A stretch of 64,000 bases of DNA from Actinomycetota bacterium (GTDB lineage Bacteria; Actinomycetota; Actinomycetes; Nanopelagicales; Nanopelagicaceae): positions 17,972-81,971 of the forward strand of contig WLPU01000007.1 in NCBI GenBank assembly GCA_009698615.1, read 5' to 3'. Of this stretch, positions 38,674 through 47,151 are shown in pieces. A program made the translations under genes and the position numbers. Positions within the stretch are counted from its first letter, which is position 1, and each line of letters starts with the position of its first letter. Under the pieces are notes generated by a model. The model searched no databases. It saw only the letters and a program-made list of their open reading frames with translations, and was not told where the DNA came from.

Positions 38674-39528
38674 TTAGGAATAAAGCCCTGGGAGACCGAA
38701 GGATGCTTTTCCAAGCACTGTCGTTCCGATTACTGTTTGAGAATCCGAATAAACACTCGAAACTCTAAAAGCGGTCCAAGAATTTCCAGAAGATTCACCC
38801 TTGGTAACGGCTAAAGAAGTGCTCATTGCGGGTACGGCAGATAACAACTTCCATTCGCCGTTATTGACAGAAATTTCAACGTTATACGTCGTGAGACCTT
38901 CTACTGCAGCAGGAGCCTTCCAAGTGATGTTGGCTCCAGTTGCTGTGAGGTGAGAATTAATTGCGACGGGACCTTCGTGCGCAGACAAAGCCGCAGCTGT
39001 TTCTGAAGCGGTTTCCGATGGAGTTGCTTCAGGGGTAGCAGCAGCAGATTCAGTTGATTCTGCGGTAGTTGAAGGCAAAGGTTGCGCCGCATCGTCATTT
39101 CCTTTGGACTTGGAAACAACAACAAGTGCTAGCAAAACAATTCCGATAATCACTGCATAGACAACCCGATTTGACGCACCTGGCTTCTTAGCGGTTGATG
39201 AGGCTGGAGATTTTGAAGAAGCCTTTGCTGGTGCTGGAGTCGTGCTCACTGAAACGCTAGGTTTCCCACTTCCACCACGCAGAGGTACAGCGGGTACGAC
39301 AAAATTAGCTGATACTTTTGCTGCGCTCTTTCGCGCTGAAGATTTCTTCGTAGCCTTGCGAACAGGAGCCTTCTTAACAGCTCTCTTTGCCGTCTTCTTC
39401 TTCGCTGCCGATTTCTTTGCAACAGATTTTCTAGGAGAAGCCTTCTTGGCAGTTCTCTTAACTGCAGTCTTCTTTACGGACTTCTTCTTCGCCACTGACT
39501 TCTTGGCGGTTGATTTCTTTACAGCCAC
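38674..39528 (-). CDS. single-pass membrane protein with histone-H1-like tail and extracytoplasmic Fn3-like domain
   Basis: A 284-residue protein in four parts: residues 2-72, an Ala/Lys/Ser/Arg-rich tail with repeated AKK/VKK units like eukaryotic H1 or bacterial H1-like C-termini; residues 75-118, a low-complexity Ser/Ala/Pro linker; residues 121-138, one membrane helix (VVYAVIIGIVLLALVVV); then an acidic Ser/Thr/Glu/Ala stalk and a beta-rich domain (about 188-284; ITWKAPAAVEGLTTYNVEISVNNG, SWTAFRVSSVYS) like fibronectin type III. By the positive-inside rule the basic tail is cytoplasmic. It could bind DNA or RNA at the membrane. No homologue known to me. Confidence 0.78.
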   Translation of the reverse strand: MAVKKSTAKKSVAKKKSVKKTAVKRTAKKASPRKSVAKKSAAKKKTAKRAVKKAPVRKATKKSSARKSAAKVSANFVVPAVPLRGGSGKPSVSVSTTPAPAKASSKSPASSTAKKPGASNRVVYAVIIGIVLLALVVVSKSKGNDDAAQPLPSTTAESTESAAATPEATPSETASETAAALSAHEGPVAINSHLTATGANITWKAPAAVEGLTTYNVEISVNNGEWKLLSAVPAMSTSLAVTKGESSGNSWTAFRVSSVYSDSQTVIGTTVLGKASFGLPGLYS

Positions 39529-39585
39529 GATAACTCCTTGGTTTGAGTGTGTACTTAGCGCAAAAGGACACTTATAGGGCTAAGG

Positions 39586-40206
39586 CTACCTTAATGAGGC
39601 AAGCATTGTGACGACCTTCGGCGCAATTGCGCGAAGAGATTGGCCTCTATGGCTAATTGCATCCTTCGCACTCGAGTCCATCTGCGCAAGAGAAAGCTCA
39701 CTTCCTACCGGGTGAAAGATTGGGTCATAGCCAAACCCTTTATCGCCAGCAGGCATATTTGCTATGTAACCCTTCAAAATGCCCTCTTGTGTGATGCTGG
39801 ATCCGTCAGGCATGGCTAATGAAGTCACACATGTGAAATGTGCAGTCCGATCAACTATAGATACGTGTGCTAATTCCAATAGAACTTTTTCAAGATTTGC
39901 TTTGTCGTTTCCATGCACACCAGACCATCGGGCTGAAAAGATTCCAGGGTTTCCATCAAGTGCATCTACGCATAATCCGCTGTCATCTGCAATTGCTGGT
40001 AACCCTGTCTGCTCGCACACTGTTCGTGCTTTGAGAAGGGAATTCTCTTCAAAGGATGTCCCAGTTTCTTCAACATCTCCGAGTTCTGGAAATTGTTCTA
40101 ACCCCACCAAGTCAATCTGACCCGGAGCTATGTCATCAAGAATTCGGCGAAATTCTTCAATCTTTCCGACATTTCGAGTCGCAAGCACTAGCCGATGTCG
40201 CGTCAT
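39586..40206 (-). CDS. rdgB: non-canonical purine NTP pyrophosphatase
   Basis: House-cleaning enzyme that hydrolyses dITP, XTP and ITP to monophosphates. 206 residues: LATRNVGKIEEF at the N-terminus, then ADDSGLCVDALDGNPGIFSARW with the catalytic acid residues, and GDKGFGYDPIFHP. The ATG at 40206 (MTRHRLVLATRN) is preferred; the open frame runs 18 codons further into rph. It is the second gene of an rph-rdgB pair, a common arrangement. Confidence 0.94.
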   Translation of the reverse strand: MTRHRLVLATRNVGKIEEFRRILDDIAPGQIDLVGLEQFPELGDVEETGTSFEENSLLKARTVCEQTGLPAIADDSGLCVDALDGNPGIFSARWSGVHGNDKANLEKVLLELAHVSIVDRTAHFTCVTSLAMPDGSSITQEGILKGYIANMPAGDKGFGYDPIFHPVGSELSLAQMDSSAKDAISHRGQSLRAIAPKVVTMLASLR

Positions 40207-40214
40207 TGCAATAG

Positions 40215-40940
40215 TTATTTGGCGAAAATTGCGATTTGAAGTGCGGCTAACTCTTTGCATCCAGCAACCGCTAGATCTAATAGCGAATCTAGCAACGCAC
40301 GGTCAAATGGTTGACCTTCTGCGGTTCCTTGAACCTCAATGAACTTTCCATTTCCACTGCAGACAACATTCATATCTGTATCTGCGCGAACATCTTCTTC
40401 ATAGCAAAGATCCAACATTGGAACGCCATCGATAATCCCTACGCTTACTGCCGCCACCGAATCAGATAACGGCTGAGATTTTGCGGGGATATGACCTTTC
40501 TCCTTCGCCCAAGCAATTGCATCAGCTAAGGCAACGTAGGCTCCGGTGATCGCAGCTGTGCGTGTTCCGCCATCTGCTTGTAAGACATCGCAGTCAATAA
40601 CAATTGTGTTCTCGCCAAGTTCTTTCATATTGACGATGGCACGAAGTGAGCGGCCAACAAGTCGAGATATTTCTTGTGTGCGCCCGCCCAGTTTTCCTTT
40701 TACGCTCTCACGATCTGACCGTGTGTGAGTTGCACGTGGCAGCATTGCATATTCGGATGTCACCCAACCGGTACCAGAATCTTTGAGCCATCGTGGAACG
40801 CCAGGGGTAAAAGAAGCGACACACAGAACTCTTGTGCCCCCAAACTCAACAAGGACTGATCCTTCTGCGTTGTCTAACCAGTTGCGAGTGAACTTAATTG
40901 CTCGCAGATCTCCATTGCTTCTTCCATCGTTGCGGGACAT
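40215..40940 (-). CDS. rph: ribonuclease PH
   Basis: Phosphorolytic 3'-5' exoribonuclease that trims tRNA 3' ends. 241 residues: [15 protein letters not shown] at the N-terminus, [16 protein letters not shown], the phosphate-binding region with [16 protein letters not shown], and [18 protein letters not shown]. Start ATG at 40940, with AGGAGAGG upstream inside the gap after murI. rdgB follows 8 bp later. Confidence 0.95.
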   Translation of the reverse strand: MSRNDGRSNGDLRAIKFTRNWLDNAEGSVLVEFGGTRVLCVASFTPGVPRWLKDSGTGWVTSEYAMLPRATHTRSDRESVKGKLGGRTQEISRLVGRSLRAIVNMKELGENTIVIDCDVLQADGGTRTAAITGAYVALADAIAWAKEKGHIPAKSQPLSDSVAAVSVGIIDGVPMLDLCYEEDVRADTDMNVVCSGNGKFIEVQGTAEGQPFDRALLDSLLDLAVAGCKELAALQIAIFAK

Positions 40941-40963
40941 GATTTCCTCTCCTAGGGTCAAAC

Positions 40964-41761
40964 TTAAATATCTTGATGTTCTACATGTCCAACTTCTGGA
41001 CCAAGAAATCTTCGCGCTAACTTCTCAAATGCTGCGGCATCACCGGTGGCCAGGAATCGGTGACTGGGCAGCGCCGACTGGGTACTGCGCGAAAGAGAAT
41101 TCTCAATCAAGACTCGGTAAAGATCTTTTGCGGTTTCTTCGGCACTTGATACAAGAGATACATCATTTCCCATCACGTAAGAAATTACTCCCGTCAATAG
41201 CGGATAGTGCGTGCACCCGAGTACCAAGGTGTCGACCTTTGCCTCCATAATTGGGGCTAGGTATTCGCGAGCAATCTTTGTAATTGCTTCACCTGAAGTT
41301 TCGCCACGTTCTACAAATTCCACAAATAATGGACAAGCTGCGGAGGCAATAACAAGCTGCGGTGCTGCAGCAAAAGCATCGGCATAAGCCTTCGACTCAA
41401 TAGTCGCAAGCGTGCCTATAACTCCAACTCGGCCACTGCGAGTTGCAGCAACTGCGCGTCTGACCGCGGGTTGGATTACTTCGATCACCGGAATCGAATA
41501 TCGCTCTCGTGCATCTCGCAACATTGCAGCACTGGCAGTATTGCAAGCAATAACAATTGCCTTACATCCTTGATCTACAAGAAAATCTAAAGTCTCTAAA
41601 CCGAATTCACGAACTTCGGCCAATGGGCGTGGACCGTAGGGACCGCGTGCTGTATCACCAATATAAAGAGTTGACTCATGCGGAAGTTGATCAAGAATCG
41701 CGCGAGCAACTGTCAGGCCACCCACTCCTGAATCAAATATTCCAATCGGTGCATCACTCAC
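40964..41761 (-). CDS. murI: glutamate racemase
   Basis: Makes D-glutamate for peptidoglycan. 265 residues with [17 protein letters not shown], the two catalytic cysteines in [11 protein letters not shown] (around residue 72) and [10 protein letters not shown] (around residue 180). The start is GTG at 41761; a TAGGCT hexamer lies 6 bp before it, so the transcript is probably leaderless. It heads the murI-rph-rdgB group. Confidence 0.95.
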   Translation of the reverse strand: MSDAPIGIFDSGVGGLTVARAILDQLPHESTLYIGDTARGPYGPRPLAEVREFGLETLDFLVDQGCKAIVIACNTASAAMLRDARERYSIPVIEVIQPAVRRAVAATRSGRVGVIGTLATIESKAYADAFAAAPQLVIASAACPLFVEFVERGETSGEAITKIAREYLAPIMEAKVDTLVLGCTHYPLLTGVISYVMGNDVSLVSSAEETAKDLYRVLIENSLSRSTQSALPSHRFLATGDAAAFEKLARRFLGPEVGHVEHQDI

Positions 41762-41767
41762 AATGCA

Positions 41768-41773
41768 AGCCTA
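41768..41773 (-). promoter_or_regulatory. -10 element TAGGCT of a leaderless promoter (murI)
   Basis: Minus-strand TAGGCT, then TGCATT and the GTG start at 41761: the same hexamer and 6-nt spacing as for glyA, aroA and the cobalamin adenosyltransferase. No ribosome-binding site is visible. Confidence 0.45.
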
Positions 41774-41785
41774 CCCGTAAGGGAC

Positions 41786-42349
41786 TTACTCTTCCGAATC
41801 ATCCATTAATGCATGAAGCAAACTCTCTTGCAGCCAACCTAGCCACGTATACACGGCATACACTCCCCGCATCGGATCATCTGGTGCAAGCAGCTCTAAT
41901 TGATCGTGTGAATTTTCCTCTACTTTTAGCCGCACTCCCAGTGCCAACCGAATGTCATTCATTGCGCCAAGCCAGGCACCTGCGCTATCTCGATTAATCC
42001 TTACAAGAGAGTCCTCGCTATTGAGTAAATGGCTTCGGATTGCCATTGCATGCGCGCGTTTTTTATCTCGCAAAACAGATTCAGTGAAGCGCCGAAATTC
42101 TGCTGAATCGACAGGGTCTGCATAGGCATTTGGTAAGAGCCGAAGAAGTACATCATCATCTGGCGGTGAATCATGACCTGTTATTCCCACCATCGCTGCA
42201 AGCGGATCGCTATGCACATCATCGATTCGCTCAGCCAGGATTTCAATTAATTGTTCTGCCAAATTGATGAGTACCTCACGCTCACTTTGAGCAAAGGCCG
42301 CTTCAAAAGAATTATCGCCGTGTCGCGTAAAACCGGATGGTGTTGTCAT
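41786..42349 (-). CDS. DUF2017-family protein
   Basis: A 187-residue, mostly helical and acidic protein of the actinobacterial DUF2017 family, which is nearly always encoded between clpS and murI, as here. Recognisable segments are EREVLINLAEQLIEIL at the N-terminus and WLGAMNDIRLALGVRL in the second half. The ClpS context suggests a link with regulated proteolysis, but no function is known. It directly abuts clpS with no gap. Confidence 0.88.
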   Translation of the reverse strand: MTTPSGFTRHGDNSFEAAFAQSEREVLINLAEQLIEILAERIDDVHSDPLAAMVGITGHDSPPDDDVLLRLLPNAYADPVDSAEFRRFTESVLRDKKRAHAMAIRSHLLNSEDSLVRINRDSAGAWLGAMNDIRLALGVRLKVEENSHDQLELLAPDDPMRGVYAVYTWLGWLQESLLHALMDDSEE

Positions 42350-42640
42350 TTATTGATCATCACGTTGCAACGTTGCCCAAAGTCCGAATTCGTGAAGGCG
42401 TTGCACATCGCGCTCCATCTCTTCACGGCGTCCACTCGAAACGACTGCTTTGCCCTCGTTATGCACTTTGAGCATCAACTCGTTTGCTCGCTCTTTAGAA
42501 TAATCAAACAGTGTCATCAAGACATAAGTTACATACGTCATCAAATTAACTGGGTCATCCCAAACAATTGTTACCCACGGCCGATCAACGAGAAAGGTTG
42601 GATCGACTAAATCTTCAACCTTTTCTGCGGTGCGAACCAT
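42350..42640 (-). CDS. clpS: ATP-dependent Clp protease adaptor ClpS
   Basis: N-end-rule adaptor that hands substrates to ClpC/ClpA. 96 residues; core motif [21 protein letters not shown] with the Asp that binds the N-terminal amine of substrates, then [13 protein letters not shown]. The start is set by AGGAG just upstream of the ATG at 42640; a longer frame to 42661 would overlap the GH18 gene by 14 bp without its own signal. Confidence 0.93.
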   Translation of the reverse strand: MVRTAEKVEDLVDPTFLVDRPWVTIVWDDPVNLMTYVTYVLMTLFDYSKERANELMLKVHNEGKAVVSSGRREEMERDVQRLHEFGLWATLQRDDQ

Positions 42641-42647
42641 TGCACTC

Positions 42648-44444
42648 CTAACGAACGACAATGCTAAATATAGGACTTTTAATCGCGCTAAATTTCGAAT
42701 CGCTGACTACGCTTACTCTCAATCGTAGGAGCCCTCGCGACTTTTCGATTCCTTCAATGTTGAATCCCCCACTTTGATCTGTTACGAATGGTTGTCCAGT
42801 TGTTACCCAGCCGCCCTTGGAAAATCTTTCGAGTAAAACTCCGACGCCGGCTTGGTGAGGTTGAACTATTCCCGTGATGCTAAATTTGCTTCCAGCGCTT
42901 ACTGAAGTTGGTGCGGTTATCGAAATTCTGCGGTTTAAGGAAATGTTCACTTCAGGACTTTGGGATGCACTCTTATCCCACGTTCCTTCAGTAGATATTC
43001 GAAGAGAAGAAGTTGAACCCACGAGCAATTGCGCACTTAACACTCCAGAGGCATCTGTGGCAGTCTTTAGTAGCTCACGCCAAGTTGTCTCACCCGGTGC
43101 CTTACTTTCAAGACGTACTGCCAGTCCAGCAACTGGTGTCTTGTCGGCCAATCGCAATTCACCTTTCACTGTCACTGGCGTGCCAAATGCAATTCCATTT
43201 TGATCAACAACTGGTTCCACGCTCAATGTGCTGACAACTTGGTCAGGTGCAATGGATTGGGCAACTTGGCGAAGGGCATCAGTCGCCGTTGTGTCTTCCA
43301 TACCTAAAGTCCACGCTGTTATTCCACCAATATGATATTTAGCAACTAGTGCCGCTCTTGCCGCGTAGCTTCGGGAATCTTGATACCACGCAACTCGTGA
43401 AGCCGTACACGATGTAGCAAGCCCGGATGAATTAAGCCCGCTATAAACCTTGTCATATGAAAAGGTCACTTCGGCATTTGCATCCACATATAGTGGTTGT
43501 GCGCCGTAGCTGGTAATAAGCGATGTCGCATCTCGCATGACAAATGTGGCTGCTTTTGCCGTGGGAGAGATTGCCTTTATATATTGCTCTGGACAAATCC
43601 CAATGACTTTCGTCACCCAATCTCGACCATATCCTGCAACACCTAAATACACTTTCGATGCAGCCACAACTTTGACTGCGTATTGAAGACTCTGCTCTGC
43701 CCACGTAATTGGTCCGATGGGGCCAGGGGTGGTGGTAGAAAAGTCGTAAGTCATAATTCTTAAACGATCGATCATTGATGAAATAGAAGCCCAGTCATAG
43801 AGGTAATAACCTTTTTTGCCAGAGGTCGGATCGAAAAGTACGGGTGTTGTGATGGAGAGCAATTTATTGCGCGAATGCAACGCTGTGCTGAGCTCTTGAA
43901 CAAATGCGACCCAATTAGGTTGCGTTGTAGTCCATGTTGTATTGGCATCTACAAAGGCAAAACCTTCAAAATCTAAGTCAATACCATCAAAATTATTTGT
44001 CATCACTAAGTTAGTAATAGTCGCAACTGTCTGCGTTCGAGTAGTTGGATTTGCAATTAGATTAGCAAGGACCATCTTGTCGGTTCCGTCAGTAATTGTT
44101 GGAATAATTGTAAAACCAGAATCATGCATAGAGGCCAATGGGATTGCCATTGGCACGCTCGGATTCGCAGGCGAATACAAATCTGTAATTAATTTCTCGC
44201 TCTTAAGCGTGTACCAAAAAGGCATCACCTCTTTTATGAGATCGCCATTTGCTATCGCTGAAGGCAGGGCCGTTTTCATGCCGTAGTAAGGAATCCACCC
44301 CGTCAAGATTTTTCTTGGAGATCCGGTAGCTTGAGCAGGTGAAACTGCAATGACCAGACTTGCACTACTTAACATCAAGACTGAGACCACAACTATTGCC
44401 TTCTTAAGAATTACTGCATTCAACTTCAATCGCCTCTTCACCAT
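42648..44444 (-). CDS. secreted glycoside hydrolase family 18 protein with Ig-like tail
   Basis: A 598-residue exported protein. A signal peptide covers about residues 1-39 (cut near AQA-TGS). Residues 45-390 form a GH18 barrel: the catalytic DxxDxDxE motif is DGIDLDFE at 153-160 (Glu160), with LRIMTYDFS further on and WTLGMEDT near the end. Two beta-rich Ig-like repeats follow (about 405-500 and 505-598). GH18 proteins of the YaaH/spore-lysin type act on chitin-like or peptidoglycan sugars; no LysM repeat is seen, so the tail may bind the wall instead. The ribosome-binding site is GAGGAAA. Confidence 0.88.
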   Translation of the reverse strand: MVKRRLKLNAVILKKAIVVVSVLMLSSASLVIAVSPAQATGSPRKILTGWIPYYGMKTALPSAIANGDLIKEVMPFWYTLKSEKLITDLYSPANPSVPMAIPLASMHDSGFTIIPTITDGTDKMVLANLIANPTTRTQTVATITNLVMTNNFDGIDLDFEGFAFVDANTTWTTTQPNWVAFVQELSTALHSRNKLLSITTPVLFDPTSGKKGYYLYDWASISSMIDRLRIMTYDFSTTTPGPIGPITWAEQSLQYAVKVVAASKVYLGVAGYGRDWVTKVIGICPEQYIKAISPTAKAATFVMRDATSLITSYGAQPLYVDANAEVTFSYDKVYSGLNSSGLATSCTASRVAWYQDSRSYAARAALVAKYHIGGITAWTLGMEDTTATDALRQVAQSIAPDQVVSTLSVEPVVDQNGIAFGTPVTVKGELRLADKTPVAGLAVRLESKAPGETTWRELLKTATDASGVLSAQLLVGSTSSLRISTEGTWDKSASQSPEVNISLNRRISITAPTSVSAGSKFSITGIVQPHQAGVGVLLERFSKGGWVTTGQPFVTDQSGGFNIEGIEKSRGLLRLRVSVVSDSKFSAIKSPIFSIVVR

Positions 44445-44454
44445 TTTCCTCGGC

Positions 44455-44721
44455 TTATTTGTCGTCAGGAGGTGGACGCAGGCCGGCGTGAATTTCTTTG
44501 CAGACAGGGCAAATTGGAAAACGCTCTGGGTCTCGAGATGGAATCCATTTCTTGCCGCAGAGAGCGCGAATTGCTTTACCGCTCATGGCTGATTGCAGAA
44601 TCTTTTCTTTTTTCACATAGTGGGAGTAACGATCATGATCGCCATCATCAACGCTGAGCTCCGGTTTTGAGAGTAAATCGGTGCCTCCATCTGGCTCGGA
44701 AGGACGACTAAATATTCCCAT
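44455..44721 (-). CDS. DUF3039-family zinc-ribbon-like protein
   Basis: An 88-residue actinobacterial protein of the DUF3039 family: an acidic N-terminus, then HYVKKEKILQSAMSGKAIRALCGKKWIPSRDP and a final CPVCKEIHAG; a Cys plus CxxC and His suggest a zinc knuckle. The start is the ATG at 44721 (MGIFSRPSEPDGGTD); the longer frame crosses the argF promoter. Function unknown. Divergent from argF with a 35-bp gap. Confidence 0.85.
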   Translation of the reverse strand: MGIFSRPSEPDGGTDLLSKPELSVDDGDHDRYSHYVKKEKILQSAMSGKAIRALCGKKWIPSRDPERFPICPVCKEIHAGLRPPPDDK

Positions 44722-44744
44722 GCGGGCAAGAATACTTGTTTGAG

Positions 44745-44750
44745 TACAAT
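44745..44750 (+). promoter_or_regulatory. -10 element TACAAT of a leaderless promoter (argF)
   Basis: TACAAT followed by AAAGAG (6 nt) and the ATG at 44757; near-consensus hexamer. No -35 match is visible at 16-18 bp. It lies in the 35-bp gap to the divergent DUF3039 gene. Confidence 0.5.
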
Positions 44751-44756
44751 AAAGAG

Positions 44757-45695
44757 ATGAAGGACCTACTTCGCACCGCTGATCTGTCACGAGCCGATGT
44801 TGATCTGCTCTTGGCTACTGCTGCAGATTTTGCAAAAGATCCTCTTAAAGCCAGTTCTGCACTTGCTCATCGCACCGTCGCCATTTATATGACCAAACCT
44901 TCGACACGTACCAGGCTCTCATCTGAAACTGCGGTTGCACATTTAGGTGGCACCCCAATTTTTATTCGTGGAGATGAATTGCAACTAGGCCGCGGTGAAA
45001 CTATTGCAGATACCGCCCGAATTATTAGTGGTTATGCAAGTGCTTTGATCATTAGAACTTTTGCTCAATCAGATGTTGATGAATTAGGAGCAAACGCAAC
45101 AATCCCAGTGATCAACGCTCTGACAGATGATGACCACCCCACACAGCTACTCGCAGACTGGCTCACTATTCAAGAGAAGTTTGGTAGCAATGTTTCCGGA
45201 CGCAAATTTGTTTATTGTGGAGATGGAAACAATATGTCGCATGCTTGGTTGACGATGGGCGCCATCATGGGAGCGCATGTTGTTGCTGCAACACCTGAGG
45301 GCAAATGGGCCCCTAACGCTGATGTCGTTGCTCGCGCACAAGAGATCGCTCGCGAAACAGGAGCAACTATTGAAATTTCACACGATGCACGCGCTGCAGC
45401 TAAAGATGCGAGCGTTCTCTACACTGATGTATGGATGTCCATGGGAGATCCTGAAGCAGAACGCGCAGAAAAAACCAAAGTATTAAAACCATTCGCAGTA
45501 ACAAGCGACCTCATGAATCTGGCCACGAGTGATGCAATATTTATGCACTGCCTTCCTGCGCATCGCGGCGAGGAAGTATCAGCCGACGTCATCGACGGGC
45601 CTCGCTCGGTGGTGTGGCGTGAAGCACTTCATCGGCGCACCACTATTCAATCTCTCCTGTATCACCTAGTACGGGGCGAGATTAAAGGGCGCTAG
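44757..45695 (+). CDS. argF: ornithine carbamoyltransferase
   Basis: Makes citrulline from ornithine and carbamoyl phosphate. 312 residues: carbamoyl-phosphate loop KPSTRTRLS (about residue 47), DDDHPTQLLADWLT, and the catalytic HCLPAHRGEEV near residue 267. The ATG at 44757 sits 6 bp after a TACAAT hexamer, so the message is probably leaderless; an in-frame TTG at 44736 is unlikely. The rest of the arginine genes are not in the window. Confidence 0.96.
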   Translation: MKDLLRTADLSRADVDLLLATAADFAKDPLKASSALAHRTVAIYMTKPSTRTRLSSETAVAHLGGTPIFIRGDELQLGRGETIADTARIISGYASALIIRTFAQSDVDELGANATIPVINALTDDDHPTQLLADWLTIQEKFGSNVSGRKFVYCGDGNNMSHAWLTMGAIMGAHVVAATPEGKWAPNADVVARAQEIARETGATIEISHDARAAAKDASVLYTDVWMSMGDPEAERAEKTKVLKPFAVTSDLMNLATSDAIFMHCLPAHRGEEVSADVIDGPRSVVWREALHRRTTIQSLLYHLVRGEIKGR

Positions 45696-45718
45696 CACTA
45701 GAAAAAAATCCCAGATGC

Positions 45719-45748
45719 ATGACAAGTGCAATAGCGACCCACTACGGT
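45719..45748 (+). promoter_or_regulatory. leaderless promoter of the transhydrogenase operon
   Basis: ATGACA (45719-45724), an 18-bp spacer, TACGGT (45743-45748), then six bases and the ATG at 45755. No ribosome-binding site. The same -10 hexamer stands before the small membrane gene at 63269. Confidence 0.5.
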
Positions 45749-45754
45749 TATGTC

Positions 45755-46867
45755 ATGCGCGTATGTGTACCAACTGAAACTCGAGTTGGCGAGAAACGTG
45801 TAGCACTCGTACCGGACATCATTAATAAATTGATTCGTCTTGGATTAGACGTCTCCATTCAATCTGGCGCAGGTCTACACGCTCAAGCTTCTGACTCTGA
45901 ATATGAAAAGGCGGGAGCAACCGTCGTTTCTGGAGATGTGCTTAAAGCTGCCGACATTGTTCTCTCTGTCCAACCTCTGACACCAGAACAGATGGCCACA
46001 CTGAAAAAAGGTGCCATCACTATCTCTTTCCTCTCCATTGCAACAGCGCAAGATTCGATCGATGCTGCAATCAAAGCGGGCGTGACCGTGTTCTCGCTTG
46101 AACTTGTGCCACGCATTTCACGTGCACAGTCGATGGATGCGCTTTCCTCACAAGCGCTGTGTGCAGGATATCGAGCCGCTCTTGTCGGTGCTGAACTTTC
46201 ACCACGCTTCTTCCCGCTATTAATGACAGCGGCCGGCACCGTAACTCCAGCACAAGTTCTTGTACTTGGTGCAGGCGTTGCTGGTTTGCAGGCAATCGCA
46301 ACTGCTCGTCGACTTGGAGCAGTTGTCTCTGCATACGATGTTCGACCAGCATCTGCAGACGAAGTTAAATCTATGGGTGCAACTTTTATTCAACTCGAGC
46401 TTGAATCCCTTGAAGGTGCCGGTGGTTATGCACGAGAGATGACAGAAGAGCGCGCTGCAAAGCAACGCGAACTCTTAACACCTTTCATCGCTAAATCACA
46501 TGTGCTGATTACAACTGCTGCTGTTCCAGGCCGCATCGCTCCTCGCTTGGTAACAAAAGCAATGGTCGATGCAATGGCACCAGGTACCGTCATCGTTGAT
46601 CTCGCTGCTGAAACGGGCGGCAACGTAGAAGGATCCAAACCCGGTGAAATCGTTACCACTGCGGGCGGAGTTCGTATCTGGGGTGGTAAAGATGTACCGA
46701 GCCAGCTTCCATTCCACGCCTCGATGCTTTACTCCCGCAACGTCGTAAACATTTTGACACTAATGACTAAAGATGGCGTCGTTGCTCCTGATTTCGAAGA
46801 TGAAATTATTGCTGGCTCTGTAGTAGTCCATAACGGCGAGCTAAAGAAAGAGGTCGTCAAGAAATGA
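45755..46867 (+). CDS. pntA: proton-translocating NAD(P) transhydrogenase, alpha subunit (NAD-binding part)
   Basis: Domain I of the Re/Si-specific transhydrogenase, 370 residues, soluble. It binds NAD(H) and passes hydride to NADP bound by PntB. The N-terminus MRVCVPTETRVGEKRVALVP and the Rossmann loop VLGAGVAGLQAIATARRLG are shared with alanine dehydrogenase; ten-helix membrane parts are missing because they are in the next two genes. The presence of pntAB and pntB next door rules out alanine dehydrogenase. ATG chosen at 45755 as it follows a leaderless-type promoter. Confidence 0.94.
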   Translation: MRVCVPTETRVGEKRVALVPDIINKLIRLGLDVSIQSGAGLHAQASDSEYEKAGATVVSGDVLKAADIVLSVQPLTPEQMATLKKGAITISFLSIATAQDSIDAAIKAGVTVFSLELVPRISRAQSMDALSSQALCAGYRAALVGAELSPRFFPLLMTAAGTVTPAQVLVLGAGVAGLQAIATARRLGAVVSAYDVRPASADEVKSMGATFIQLELESLEGAGGYAREMTEERAAKQRELLTPFIAKSHVLITTAAVPGRIAPRLVTKAMVDAMAPGTVIVDLAAETGGNVEGSKPGEIVTTAGGVRIWGGKDVPSQLPFHASMLYSRNVVNILTLMTKDGVVAPDFEDEIIAGSVVVHNGELKKEVVKK

Positions 46868-47151
46868 TGAGTAACGGCATGGCGCTACTTTCAATCTTTG
46901 TACTTGCAGTATTCGTCGGCTTTGAAGTGGTATCTAAGGTGAGTTCAACTCTCCATACCCCATTAATGAGTGGTGCAAATGCGATTCACGGCGTGATCTT
47001 GGTTGGCGCAATCGTGGTCGCAGATCATGCTTCAAATAACGTTCAGCTGTGGCTTGCACTCGTCGCAATTGTCCTAGCAACTATCAATATGGTTGGTGGG
47101 TTTGTTGTTACAGACCGAATGCTAGAAATGTTTAAGGCGAAGAAAAAATGA
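46864..47151 (+). CDS. pntAB: NAD(P) transhydrogenase, small membrane subunit
   Basis: The 95-residue membrane piece corresponding to the C-terminal helices of long PntA: three helices (about 7-21, 39-53, 59-80) with LHTPLMSGANAIHGVILVGA between the first two, a strongly conserved segment. It overlaps pntA by 4 bp (ATGA) and pntB by 4 bp, so all three subunits are translated in step. Confidence 0.93.
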   Translation: MMSNGMALLSIFVLAVFVGFEVVSKVSSTLHTPLMSGANAIHGVILVGAIVVADHASNNVQLWLALVAIVLATINMVGGFVVTDRMLEMFKAKKK

